Positions 33,801-42,050 of a DNA stretch of 64,000 nt are shown piece after piece. Position 1 is the first letter of the stretch. Each line of letters begins with the position of its first letter. A program made the translations under genes and the position numbers. The notes under the pieces were generated by a model. The model saw nothing but the letters and a program-made list of their open reading frames with translations, had not been told where the DNA came from and ran no database searches. Origin of the DNA: Natronosalvus caseinilyticus (GTDB taxonomy: Archaea; Halobacteriota; Halobacteria; Halobacteriales; Natrialbaceae); NCBI RefSeq assembly GCF_017357105.1, contig NZ_CP071596.1, positions 2,666,001 to 2,730,000 of the forward strand. The letters are read 5' to 3'.

Positions 33801-34809
33801 CGACGAGACGTCGATCACGATTTCCAAACAGGCCGACGTCATCCTCGCCGGCCGCCGGGCGAAGCCGATCCTTGCAGCGTTCGAACTCGACGAGTCGACC
33901 GTCGAAGAGGTCGTCCTCGTGATCCACGAACTGGCCTCGAACATCGTCAAACACGCCGGCGAAGGGACGATCACGCTCGTGCCCACGTCGGCAGACGACC
34001 ATCGCGGTCTCGAGATTCACGCCGAGGACTCGGGGCCGGGAATCGGCGACGTCGATCGGGCGATCACCGATGGCTATTCGACGGCTGGGAGCCTGGGGTC
34101 CGGCCTCGGGGCAGTCGATCGGCTCATGGACGAATTCGAGGTCGTTCCTCGCCCCGACTCACACGCCGGAACACACATCGTCGCCAAACGCGAATTCCAG
34201 ACACGAACACGGTCACAGAAGCCGTTCCCGCTCACGTTTGGAGCGGCGACGCGTCCCCGTTCGCGCGGCGATCCGAACGGCGACGCGTTCGTCATCAAAC
34301 GGTGGGGAGACAACGCCCTCGTCGGCGTGATCGACGGACTGGGGCACGGACGCGATGCTCACACCGCCGCGGCGGCGGCAAAACGGTACGTCACGGGCCA
34401 CTTCGACCAGTCGCTCACCACCATCTTTCAGGGCGTCGAACGGGTGTGTGCCAGGACGCGCGGTGTCGTCATGGCGCTCGCTCGCTTCGACTGGTCCAGA
34501 GAGACGATTTCGTACGCCAGCGTCGGTAACATCTCACACAAGGTCGATGCCCCGGTACCACTCGAGTTCGTGACTCGACGGGGAGTGCTCGGGAACGACG
34601 CCCCGGAACCGCTGATCAGGGAAAACGAGTGGGACCCCGAGTACGCCCTGGCGCTGTATTCTGACGGCGTACGGTCGCTCTGGAAGTGGGACGAATTCGT
34701 CCACCTCGTGGACGAACCGAGTTCGACGCTCGCCCACCGACTCCTGGCGGAGTTGGCGGACGAGAACGACGACGCGACCGTGCTTGTGGTCACGAGGGGG
34801 TCGCGATGA
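33790..34809 (+). CDS. RsbT-like ATPase fused to RsbX/SpoIIE-type PP2C phosphatase
   Basis: 339 residues from the ATG at 33790, overlapping the rsbT end by 11 bases. Residues about 10-135 are a second GHKL domain (IHELASNIVKHAGEGT, EDSGPGIGDVDRAI, GSLGSGLGAVDRLMDEF). Residues about 145-339 are a PP2C-like phosphatase of the RsbX kind (GDAFVIKRWGDNALVGVIDGLGHGRDAHTAA, residues 164-194 in pieces; the DG of IDGLGHG binds metal). RsbX removes phosphates from the stressosome to reset it. Kinase-like and phosphatase domains in one chain are also seen in bacterial stressosome clusters. It overlaps the next gene by ATGA. Confidence 0.88.
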   Translation: MTGDDETSITISKQADVILAGRRAKPILAAFELDESTVEEVVLVIHELASNIVKHAGEGTITLVPTSADDHRGLEIHAEDSGPGIGDVDRAITDGYSTAGSLGSGLGAVDRLMDEFEVVPRPDSHAGTHIVAKREFQTRTRSQKPFPLTFGAATRPRSRGDPNGDAFVIKRWGDNALVGVIDGLGHGRDAHTAAAAAKRYVTGHFDQSLTTIFQGVERVCARTRGVVMALARFDWSRETISYASVGNISHKVDAPVPLEFVTRRGVLGNDAPEPLIRENEWDPEYALALYSDGVRSLWKWDEFVHLVDEPSSTLAHRLLAELADENDDATVLVVTRGSR

Positions 34810-37169
34810 GCGGCCAGGACGGTGACGAACAGCCCTCGGACGCAGACCGGGACATGATCCAGGCGCTGCAAGCGGAACTCAGGGAGACGAACGAGGGGCT
34901 CCTCGCGCTCACTCTCGAGCGGGAAGAACACGAACGGACGCTAACGGCGCTCCACGAGTCGAGTCGGGAACTGCTCCACGCCGAGACCGCCGAGGACGTA
35001 TGCGAACTGATCCTCGAGACGACGAACGAAGTCCTCGGCATTCCCGGCGCCGGGGTGTACTTCGCCAGCGCGGACGGAACCCGGCTCTCGCCGGCCGCGA
35101 CGACCGAGTACGTCGAGAACCGGTTCGGAGCCCTGTCGCCCGTGAGCTCCGACGACGACTCGGTCGCGTGGCGATCGTTCGTCGAGCAAGAGACCATCGT
35201 GATGGACGACGGTATGACCGGTCACGACGAGGGTCTCGAGGCGGCGTTTCCCAGCGGCATCTGGCTTCCGCTCGGGTCTCACGGCGTCATGGTCGCCGTC
35301 TCCGACGAGATCGGGGTGTTCGACGCGGACAGCCGCCAGCTCGCCGGGCTGCTCGCGGCCACCGCCGAGGCGGCCCTCGACCGGGTCGAACAGGAGAAAC
35401 GGCGACGCCGGCGTGAGGCGCAACTCGAGGGACTCGTCGAGGCGACCGGGGAGTTGCTCGGGGCGGAGACGGTACGAGAGGTCTGTGATACCGTGGTCGA
35501 GACGGCCGAATCGGCGCTCGACCTCCCGATCACGATGATCGCGGTCTACGACGACAAAACGGGAACGCTCAGGCCACGCGCACAGACGGCGCTGGCCGAG
35601 ACGATCGTCGACGCGGAGCAGATGTTCGACCCGCAGGCCGAACTGGCGTGGCAGGCGTTCGCCGAGAAACGAGTGACGGTTCACGACGAGATGGCGGTCG
35701 CGTCCGGGGCCGACGCCGACGCCGACATCGACATCGACACCTACGGCGTCGCGGTCCTTCCACTCGGGAGACACGGCGTCCTCGTCATCGGCTCGAGGAC
35801 GAGCGACGACGTACACGACGAGCGACTGTCGCTCGCCCGGATACTGGCCGCGAGCACGGAACCGTCGCTGGCTCGCCTCCTGGCGACGAACGCCGAGTCC
35901 TCGCTCGATCGGGCCGAACGAGAACACCAGTTGATCGAACGCGACGAACGCCTGCACGAACAGAACGAGCGGCTCACGCGACTGAACCAGGTCAACGACG
36001 TCATCCGTCACATCGACCAGGCGCTGGTGGCGGCGGATTCGCGCACGGCGATCGAACAGGCCGTCTGCACCCAGTTGACGACCGCCGGACCGTACACCTT
36101 CGCCTGGATCGGCGAGTACGACGCGGTGCACGACGCGGTGACTCCCCAGGAGTGGGGCGGCGCCAACGAGGGGTACCTCGAAGCGATCGATCCAAAAAAC
36201 GCCGACTCGAGCGAACGGGAACCGACGGAACTGGCAAACGAGACGCAGGAACCGCAGGTGGTCGAGGACCTGCTCGGCGAGCCGCCACTCCCCCGGTGGC
36301 GTCGGGAGGCGCTCAAGCGCGGCTATCGCGCCTGCATCGCGATCCCGCTCGTGTACCGCGAGATGCGCTACGGTGTGTTGACGGTGTATTCGGACCAGCT
36401 CGAGACGTTCGGGGAGCTGGAGCGTACCGTTCTCGTTGAACTCGGCGAGACCATCGCCTACGCGATCAACGCCGTCGAGAGCAAGAAAGCGCTCGTGAGC
36501 GACGAGTTCGTCGAGGTCGAATTCGAGATTCGGGACGACTCCATTCCGTTCCTCTCGGTGACTGCCGAGGTCGGCTGTGTCGTCGAACTCGAGAGCGTGG
36601 TCGCCCGCTCGGACGGTGGGTACCGCGTCTTCTTCACCACCCACGAGACGCCGCCGGAACCCGTCCTCGAGCACATGGAGCGAGCGTTCACGGTGGACGA
36701 TACGCGACTCATTTCGGAAAACGACGAGGAGTGCCTCTTCGAGTGTACGGTCGACGAGTCGAGTTTCTTCGGAACGCTCCTCGGTCACGGCGCCATCCCT
36801 CAGCGATTCAGGGCGGAAAGCGGACACGGAACCATCGTCGTCGCCCTCCCGGAGAGCGCGAACGTTCGACTGTTCATCGACACGATCCAGGCGACGTACG
36901 ACCACTCGGAGTTGCTGGCGCGACGCGAACAGCCTCGAGACCGGGACCGCCGAACGACGAGCGGGTTCGCGGCGGACATGGACGAGATACTGACCGATCG
37001 CCAGCGAGAGGTGCTCCAGACTGCCTACGAGAGCGGCTTCTTCGAGTCGCCGCGAAAGAGCACCGGTAGCGAGATCAGTGACGCACTCGGCGTCTCACAA
37101 CCGACGTTCAACAATCACCTCCGCGCCGCCCAGCGAAAATTCTTCGAACTCATCTTCGAATCGGACTGA
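34806..37169 (+). CDS. Multi-GAF, bacterio-opsin-activator-type HTH-10 regulator, likely stressosome output
   Basis: 787 residues. The N-terminus has a helix LQAELRETNEGLLALTLERE (about 21-40), akin to a helix at the start of output kinases in bacterial stressosome operons. Three GAF domains follow (about 50-200, 215-370 and 395-560), separated by coiled coils. Next is a Bat-type domain (about 565-715), and an HTH-10 DNA-binding domain ends the protein (LTDRQREVLQTAYESGFFE and ISDALGVSQPTFNNHLRAA). HTH-10 proteins are archaeal transcription factors such as Bat. Archaea lack sigma factors, so this is the natural effector of the operon (inference). Confidence 0.88.
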   Translation: MSGQDGDEQPSDADRDMIQALQAELRETNEGLLALTLEREEHERTLTALHESSRELLHAETAEDVCELILETTNEVLGIPGAGVYFASADGTRLSPAATTEYVENRFGALSPVSSDDDSVAWRSFVEQETIVMDDGMTGHDEGLEAAFPSGIWLPLGSHGVMVAVSDEIGVFDADSRQLAGLLAATAEAALDRVEQEKRRRRREAQLEGLVEATGELLGAETVREVCDTVVETAESALDLPITMIAVYDDKTGTLRPRAQTALAETIVDAEQMFDPQAELAWQAFAEKRVTVHDEMAVASGADADADIDIDTYGVAVLPLGRHGVLVIGSRTSDDVHDERLSLARILAASTEPSLARLLATNAESSLDRAEREHQLIERDERLHEQNERLTRLNQVNDVIRHIDQALVAADSRTAIEQAVCTQLTTAGPYTFAWIGEYDAVHDAVTPQEWGGANEGYLEAIDPKNADSSEREPTELANETQEPQVVEDLLGEPPLPRWRREALKRGYRACIAIPLVYREMRYGVLTVYSDQLETFGELERTVLVELGETIAYAINAVESKKALVSDEFVEVEFEIRDDSIPFLSVTAEVGCVVELESVVARSDGGYRVFFTTHETPPEPVLEHMERAFTVDDTRLISENDEECLFECTVDESSFFGTLLGHGAIPQRFRAESGHGTIVVALPESANVRLFIDTIQATYDHSELLARREQPRDRDRRTTSGFAADMDEILTDRQREVLQTAYESGFFESPRKSTGSEISDALGVSQPTFNNHLRAAQRKFFELIFESD

Positions 37170-37276
37170 GACTCGAGGGCCTATTTTGCTATTCTAGCCA
37201 CTGTCACTCAGTCGCATGGCTTGGTGGCTAGCTACAGCCTCCTTTCCACTAGAACCAGTACGTATAATTGAATTTC

Positions 37277-38896
37277 ATGACTGGAATAGCAAACGAACGC
37301 GACGCAGACGATGGACGCCCCTCCGAATCTGAGCAGCCAACCGAAACCGACACCCGCCGGCCCCCGAGGCGGGCGTTCGTGAAGGGTGCGGCCATTGCGG
37401 GTATCTCTACGCTCGGTCTCTCTTCGACTGCCGCGGCCTCGGGCTCGTACACGAAGTACGACGGCGAGTACCGCCACGTCGTCAACGTCGTCGAAGCCGG
37501 CGCCGACAACACCGGAAACAAATCGATCACCCCCGTGCTCAGGAACCTTCGGAAGGACAACACGCTGTTTTACTTCCCACCCGGGCGCTACGCGATGGAT
37601 AGCCAGCTCCGGTTCACGAAGTTCGACAACGTGGCGTTCGTCGGCAACGACGCGACGCTCGTCCCGGCGAATTACTACAACTTCGACGGTCCCCAGTACC
37701 GCCTCTTCCGCCTGGGAACACTCTCCCGACCCGGCAAGAAGCTTCGGTTCGAGGGATTCACGGTCGACCAGACCGCCAAGAATACCGGCATCCGAACGAT
37801 CGACACCGTCGTCACCGATCGCCTCGACGTCGAGGACATTTACGTCAAGGGCGAACACGACAGCGGGACCATGGGCCCCGCGCGGTTCGACGTGATCGGG
37901 TCGAACGGGACTGGTCGCGTCGTCGATTTCAAAGCACCAGACGGCGGCGAGAACGCCAGCAACACGCCCCACGCCGGAAAGACGAGCACGCGGGGGCCGA
38001 TCGGCATCCTCGCGAACGAGACTGCCGGCGAACTGACGTTCAGGCGGTGTCACCTCGGCGGCTTCCCCGGGAGTGGCCTCTACGCCTGTAACGGCTCCGG
38101 GAAGGTCATCGTTCACGGCGGTCTCTACCAGAACAGCACCTCCGCGAGCATCCGGATCGGCGGCTCTGACAGCGTCGTCAGGTGGCCCACCATCGAAATC
38201 GACGACGTCGACGAGAAGTACCCCAGCCATCGTGGCATCCGCGTCGAGCGGGGTGACGTCACGATCAAGGGCGCCGCGATCCGCGTCAGCGATCCGAGTC
38301 CGAGCAACCACGCAATCTCCGTGCTGAGCAACTGTGAGAGCGCCTGGATCGAGAACACGACGATCGAGATGAGCGGCAACGACGTCAACCACGGCATCGT
38401 CGTCTCTCCCGGCGCCGGCGAGACGACCATCGCCCGCACGAACATCACCCACAACGCCGCGGGGGGCTACCCGCTCTGGCTGCGCAGCTCCAACAACACG
38501 GACCGCGTCCACTGTGAGTACCTCTCCATCGACGGCGAAGCCGGCGACGCGAGCGGCCTCCGCGACGGGATTCGCTGTGAACGGCCCAACGTCCGGTTTG
38601 CCGCGTGCGAGATCGACCAGCCTGGTCGAAACGGCGCCAAGCGGAACGCCATCGTCAACACGAGCGAGGACCTCTCAGTGTGGAACATGACGCTGCGTGC
38701 CAGCCACTTCCCCATCGTCGAACTCGGATCCAATTCGAGCTACCTCGAAGCCGACGCCGAGTCGTATAACGGCCGTGAAGCGGCCTGTCTGTACGACCAG
38801 AGTCGCAAGATCTCCATTCGCAACAGTCGGCTGGTCAACGGCGTGCGCGACCTCGGCTCCTGGAGCCTCGAACTGTCGAACAACACGACCTACTGA
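37277..38896 (+). CDS. Tat-exported right-handed beta-helix protein
   Basis: 539 residues from the ATG at 37277 (a TTG at 37268 is possible). The N-terminus has a twin-arginine signal (PPRRAFVKGAAIAGISTLGLSS, residues about 31-50, followed by an Ala-x-Ala-like cleavage site). The rest is a beta-helix with repeating coils of Gly/Asn/Ile/Val, recognisable from VNVVEAGADNTGNKS, the Pectate_lyase_3-like FYFPPGRYAM, and many Asn-Thr-Thr-Ile turns. No catalytic set can be assigned. It could be a polysaccharide lyase or a structural surface protein. It has its own start 107 bases after the HTH-10 gene and may or may not be part of that operon. Confidence 0.85.
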   Translation: MTGIANERDADDGRPSESEQPTETDTRRPPRRAFVKGAAIAGISTLGLSSTAAASGSYTKYDGEYRHVVNVVEAGADNTGNKSITPVLRNLRKDNTLFYFPPGRYAMDSQLRFTKFDNVAFVGNDATLVPANYYNFDGPQYRLFRLGTLSRPGKKLRFEGFTVDQTAKNTGIRTIDTVVTDRLDVEDIYVKGEHDSGTMGPARFDVIGSNGTGRVVDFKAPDGGENASNTPHAGKTSTRGPIGILANETAGELTFRRCHLGGFPGSGLYACNGSGKVIVHGGLYQNSTSASIRIGGSDSVVRWPTIEIDDVDEKYPSHRGIRVERGDVTIKGAAIRVSDPSPSNHAISVLSNCESAWIENTTIEMSGNDVNHGIVVSPGAGETTIARTNITHNAAGGYPLWLRSSNNTDRVHCEYLSIDGEAGDASGLRDGIRCERPNVRFAACEIDQPGRNGAKRNAIVNTSEDLSVWNMTLRASHFPIVELGSNSSYLEADAESYNGREAACLYDQSRKISIRNSRLVNGVRDLGSWSLELSNNTTY

Positions 38897-39004
38897 TCGC
38901 GCTGGTGCGGGTGCTGCGGTGCAGTAACCGGCGATCTCTCCGTCGGAATTTTCGACCTGGGTGTCTCTGGGGTGTTTTCTGATCCTCGAGGACTACCAGG
39001 GAAA

Positions 39005-39013
39005 CACTTTACC
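39005..39013 (+). promoter_or_regulatory. TATA-like box for the 75-residue protein
   Basis: CACTTTACC is centred 27 bases before the ATG at 39036, supporting a leaderless transcript. Confidence 0.5.
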
Positions 39014-39035
39014 TCCCTTCTTTCCCACGTAGCCC

Positions 39036-39263
39036 ATGGAGCAGTTCGAGAAGTACGTCTCCTCGGCGACGCTTCGCGAGGAAAACGAGTCGATCAAGCA
39101 GTACCAGAACACAGTCGGCCTGGCGTGTCCGGCCTGCGACCAGCCCTTCGACGACATGGTCGTCTGCAAGGACGAGCACACGAGCCTGAACCAGACCATC
39201 CCGCTCGACATCTGTACGGGCGTCGAAGACGGGAAACCCGTGCTGTTTACCCACAAGCCCTAG
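39036..39263 (+). CDS. Conserved small haloarchaeal protein with CxxC motif (DUF7385-like)
   Basis: 75 residues beginning MEQFEKYVSSATLREENES. CPACDQPFDDMVVC has a CxxC pair with a third Cys and a His (KDEHTSL) that could bind zinc. Nearly identical proteins occur in many haloarchaea, in some annotated as flagella cluster protein, but no function is proven and no archaellum gene is nearby. The TATA-like box at 39005-39013 supports the start. Confidence 0.78.
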   Translation: MEQFEKYVSSATLREENESIKQYQNTVGLACPACDQPFDDMVVCKDEHTSLNQTIPLDICTGVEDGKPVLFTHKP

Positions 39264-39325
39264 TAGCAGTCGACGTCTGGAAGGGGACTGTCCGACCATT
39301 CCGGCGACCGACACAATCTCGAACC

Positions 39326-39333
39326 CCTTAAGC
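39326..39333 (+). promoter_or_regulatory. TATA-like box for the DNA ligase gene
   Basis: CCTTAAGC is centred about 29 bases before the ATG at 39359, consistent with a leaderless start. Confidence 0.45.
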
Positions 39334-39358
39334 GACCGCCGTCGCCTACTCCCACGAC

Positions 39359-41206
39359 ATGGACTTCGTCACGTTCGCCGACCACGCCGCCACTATCGAG
39401 GCCGAACCCGCCGACCTCGAGACGGTAGCGCACGTCCGATCGCTCCTCGAGGCGGCCGGCCCGGACCTCGAGGTCGTCGCCCGTTTCGTCCAGGGGCGGG
39501 TCTTCCCCGCCTGGGACGCCCGGAAACTCGACATCGGCCCGCGGACGTGCTACGAGGCGATCGCTCGCGCGGCCGGGACGAACGTCGGCCCGGACGACGT
39601 CGAGACAGCCGTCGCCGAGGTCGGCGAGATCGGCGCCGTCGCCGCGAGCTACGAGTTCGGTGGCCAGCGGGGGCTGGGAGCGTTCGGCGGCGGTGGCGGT
39701 GGTGACAGTGGCGGCAGTGGCGGCGGCCAGGACGAACTCACCGTCGCGACGGTGTCCGACACGCTCACGGAACTGGCCGAAACCGACGGCTCGGGCAGTC
39801 ACGACACGAAGGTTGACCTCCTGTTCTCGCTGTTCAACCGGTGTGCGGCCGATGAAGCCCGCTACCTCGCTCGCCTCGTCCTCTCCGAGATGCGCATCGG
39901 CGTCGGGGAAGGGACCGTCCGCGACGCCATCGCCGAGGCATTCGGCGTCCCCGCCGACCGCGTCGAGCGCGCGTTGCAGGTCTCGAACGACTACGGCCGC
40001 GTCGCCGTCGTCGCGCGAGACGAAGGACTCGAGGGACTGGACGCGCTCACCCTCGAGGTCGGGCGCCCGGTCCAGGCGATGCTCGCCCAGGCGGGGAGCG
40101 TGACCGACGCCCTTGAGGCCTGGGACGAGGCGGCCGTCGAGTGGAAGTACGACGGTGCGCGCGTCCAGTTGCACTACGCGCCCGATGGCGTCGAGACGAC
40201 AGGTGCGTCCGACGGGATCTCGGGAGACGAACGCCCGACGACGCGCGTCTTCTCGAGGAATATGGAGGACGTAACCGACGCGCTCCAGGAGGTCGTCGAG
40301 TTCGCCGAGGCGACCCTCGAGGTACCGACGATCCTGGACGGTGAGGTGGTCGCCGTCGACGACGGCGGGGATCCGCTCCCGTTCCAGGAGGTGCTCCGGC
40401 GGTTCCGTCGAAAACACGACGTGGCAAAAGCGCGCGAGGACGTGGCCGTCCGGCCAGTGTTCTTCGACTGTCTCCACGCCGACGGTGAGGACTTACTTGA
40501 CGTCACGCTCACGGAGCGCCACGAGCGACTCGAGGCGGTGCTCTCGGCCGAGGATGACCCCAAAACGGAAATGAGCGTGTCCGAAGCGCCCGAAGCGTCC
40601 GAGGACGCCGCCGAAACGGGAGCGACCGAGACGAAAGGGGACGAGACGCCCGAGGGCCTCTCGCTCCTCCGGATCACCGACGACCCCGACGAGATCGAAT
40701 CGATCGACGCCGACGCACTCGAGGCCGGACACGAGGGGATCATGCTCAAGGATCCCGGCTCGACGTACTCGCCGGGCCGCCGGGGCAAGCACTGGCTGAA
40801 GCGAAAACCCGACGTCGAGACGCTCGACTGCGTCGTCACCGGCGCGGAGTGGGGCGAGGGGCGACGCGGAACCTTCCTCGGCACGTTCCTGCTATCCGTT
40901 CGGACGACGGACGCGTCCGGAGCTGGCGCGTTTGAGACCATCGGCAAGGTCGCCACGGGAATCACCGACGAGACCCTCGCAGAACTGACCGAGCGCCTCG
41001 AGCCGTACATCCGCGCCGAGGACGGCAAAGACGTAGACCTCGAGCCAGTGGTCGTGTTCGAGGTGGGCTACGAAGAGATCCAGACCTCGCCGACGTACAG
41101 TTCGGGCTATGCACTCCGATTCCCACGGTTTCTCGGGATCAGGGAGGACAAGACGCCGTCCGAGGCGGATTCACTCGAGCGCGTCGAACGGCTCCGGTCG
41201 CCGTGA
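39359..41206 (+). CDS. lig: ATP-dependent DNA ligase
   Basis: 615 residues. It seals nicks in DNA in replication and repair, using ATP. The N-terminal DNA-binding domain (about 1-230) contains a Gly-rich, probably flexible insertion at about 107-124. The nucleotidyltransferase core starts with motif I WKYDGARVQ, so Lys263 takes the AMP. ILDGEVVAVDD, FFDCLHADGEDLL, EGIMLKDP and HWLKRKPD are motifs IIIa, IV and V. An acidic Ala/Glu/Thr-rich insertion (about 400-430) sits between the motifs. The C-terminal OB fold follows (CVVTGAEWGEG to FPRFLGIREDK). Length and motifs agree with haloarchaeal LigA-type enzymes. Confidence 0.95.
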   Translation: MDFVTFADHAATIEAEPADLETVAHVRSLLEAAGPDLEVVARFVQGRVFPAWDARKLDIGPRTCYEAIARAAGTNVGPDDVETAVAEVGEIGAVAASYEFGGQRGLGAFGGGGGGDSGGSGGGQDELTVATVSDTLTELAETDGSGSHDTKVDLLFSLFNRCAADEARYLARLVLSEMRIGVGEGTVRDAIAEAFGVPADRVERALQVSNDYGRVAVVARDEGLEGLDALTLEVGRPVQAMLAQAGSVTDALEAWDEAAVEWKYDGARVQLHYAPDGVETTGASDGISGDERPTTRVFSRNMEDVTDALQEVVEFAEATLEVPTILDGEVVAVDDGGDPLPFQEVLRRFRRKHDVAKAREDVAVRPVFFDCLHADGEDLLDVTLTERHERLEAVLSAEDDPKTEMSVSEAPEASEDAAETGATETKGDETPEGLSLLRITDDPDEIESIDADALEAGHEGIMLKDPGSTYSPGRRGKHWLKRKPDVETLDCVVTGAEWGEGRRGTFLGTFLLSVRTTDASGAGAFETIGKVATGITDETLAELTERLEPYIRAEDGKDVDLEPVVVFEVGYEEIQTSPTYSSGYALRFPRFLGIREDKTPSEADSLERVERLRSP

Positions 41207-41227
41207 CCGAAGGGCGTCTGTGGCCGG

Positions 41228-41773
41228 TCACGAGGTGTTTTCGGTGGTCCCCATCGACTCGTCGTCGATCGATACGGCGACGGCGTCCGGTTCGTCGCCC
41301 TCGTCGGTAATCCGGATCGCTAGCGAGTGGACTGCGGCGTCGTCGACGGTCGGCTCGTCCGAATCGGAGGCGATAGAGACGTGAATACCATCTTCGGTTC
41401 GTTCGATATCTCGGACCTCGAGCCAGTGCTGGCTCGACCAGGCTCGTGCCACGACGACGACGAGGTACGATCGGTCGAAATCGGTCTCCGCGACGAATTC
41501 CGTGATCTCGTTCTTGTTCTTGCCCTCGCCCTCGCCTCCGTCTCCGTCTCGCATCCGCTCTCGAGCCGTCGACCGATCAGTTATGATCGTCTGGTACGAG
41601 TGTGGTCGCTCCCCGGACGGCTCGAGACCGTCGTCAGCCAGGTGACTGCCGACGCGATGGTGCGTCTCGACTGTCATCCCGTCAGGGAGGGCGGGACTCT
41701 CTCCCGTTCCCAGACAGCCCGCGACGCTAACCGATCCCATCGCGACCCCGGTGAGGAATCGGCGGCGGTTCAT
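41228..41773 (-). CDS. Tat-dependent lipoprotein of unknown function
   Basis: 181 residues from the ATG at 41773. MNRRRFLTGVAMGSVSVAGC has twin arginines and a lipobox with Cys20, so it is probably exported by Tat and anchored by a lipid. The mature part has a short Gly/Glu/Lys-rich linker (EGEGKNKNE) and a beta-rich domain (FDRSYLVVVVARAWSSQHW). No family is recognised. A TATA-like box 26 bases upstream of the ATG excludes the much longer open frame that reaches to 42238. Confidence 0.78.
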   Translation of the reverse strand: MNRRRFLTGVAMGSVSVAGCLGTGESPALPDGMTVETHHRVGSHLADDGLEPSGERPHSYQTIITDRSTARERMRDGDGGEGEGKNKNEITEFVAETDFDRSYLVVVVARAWSSQHWLEVRDIERTEDGIHVSIASDSDEPTVDDAAVHSLAIRITDEGDEPDAVAVSIDDESMGTTENTS

Positions 41774-41794
41774 ATCTTCCACTCTCGTCGGTCG

Positions 41795-41803
41795 CATATA
41801 TGT
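41795..41803 (-). promoter_or_regulatory. TATA-like box for the lipoprotein gene
   Basis: The minus strand reads ACATATATG, centred about 26 bases before the ATG at 41773. It decides the start in favour of the twin-arginine lipoprotein signal. Confidence 0.55.
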
Positions 41804-41929
41804 CTTTTCGGTGACGTCTACTTCCCGGGTGGATGCTCGGTCGACCGGGGTACGGTTCGATAGTGCGGTCAGCGTACGTGTACCCCGTTTCTGCGTTTCC
41901 GTAATCTGGCGTCTCAAGCGCCCCCGTAT

Positions 41930-42029
41930 CGGCACCCATTCTCGAGTGACCCCAATTCGGCATCCATTCTCGAGCGATCCCGATATGCATTCGTGCTCGA
42001 ACGACCCTGAACCGGCATCCATTTCACCG
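41930..42029. repeat. Degenerate 28-nt tandem repeat, about 3.5 copies
   Basis: Copies start at 41930, 41958, 41986 and 42013 with the core CGGCATCCATTCTCGAGCGA, sharing most bases. The last is partial and the third the most diverged. The array lies just upstream of the IMPase-like gene start at 42051, and behind the lipoprotein promoter. Confidence 0.65.
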
Positions 42030-42050
42030 TTCGTCCACCGAAGACGAGGT

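Noticed and set aside
34941-36905. Minus-strand open frame of 654 codons
   Set aside because: Antisense to the GAF/HTH-10 regulator; Arg/Val/Asp-rich with no domain.
37277-38896. Beta-helix gene as sixth member of the stressosome operon
   Set aside because: It is 107 bases from the HTH-10 gene, encodes an unrelated exported protein and could have its own promoter. Co-transcription cannot be shown from sequence.
41930-42029. Possible CRISPR array
   Set aside because: Units follow one another without unique spacers and are degenerate.
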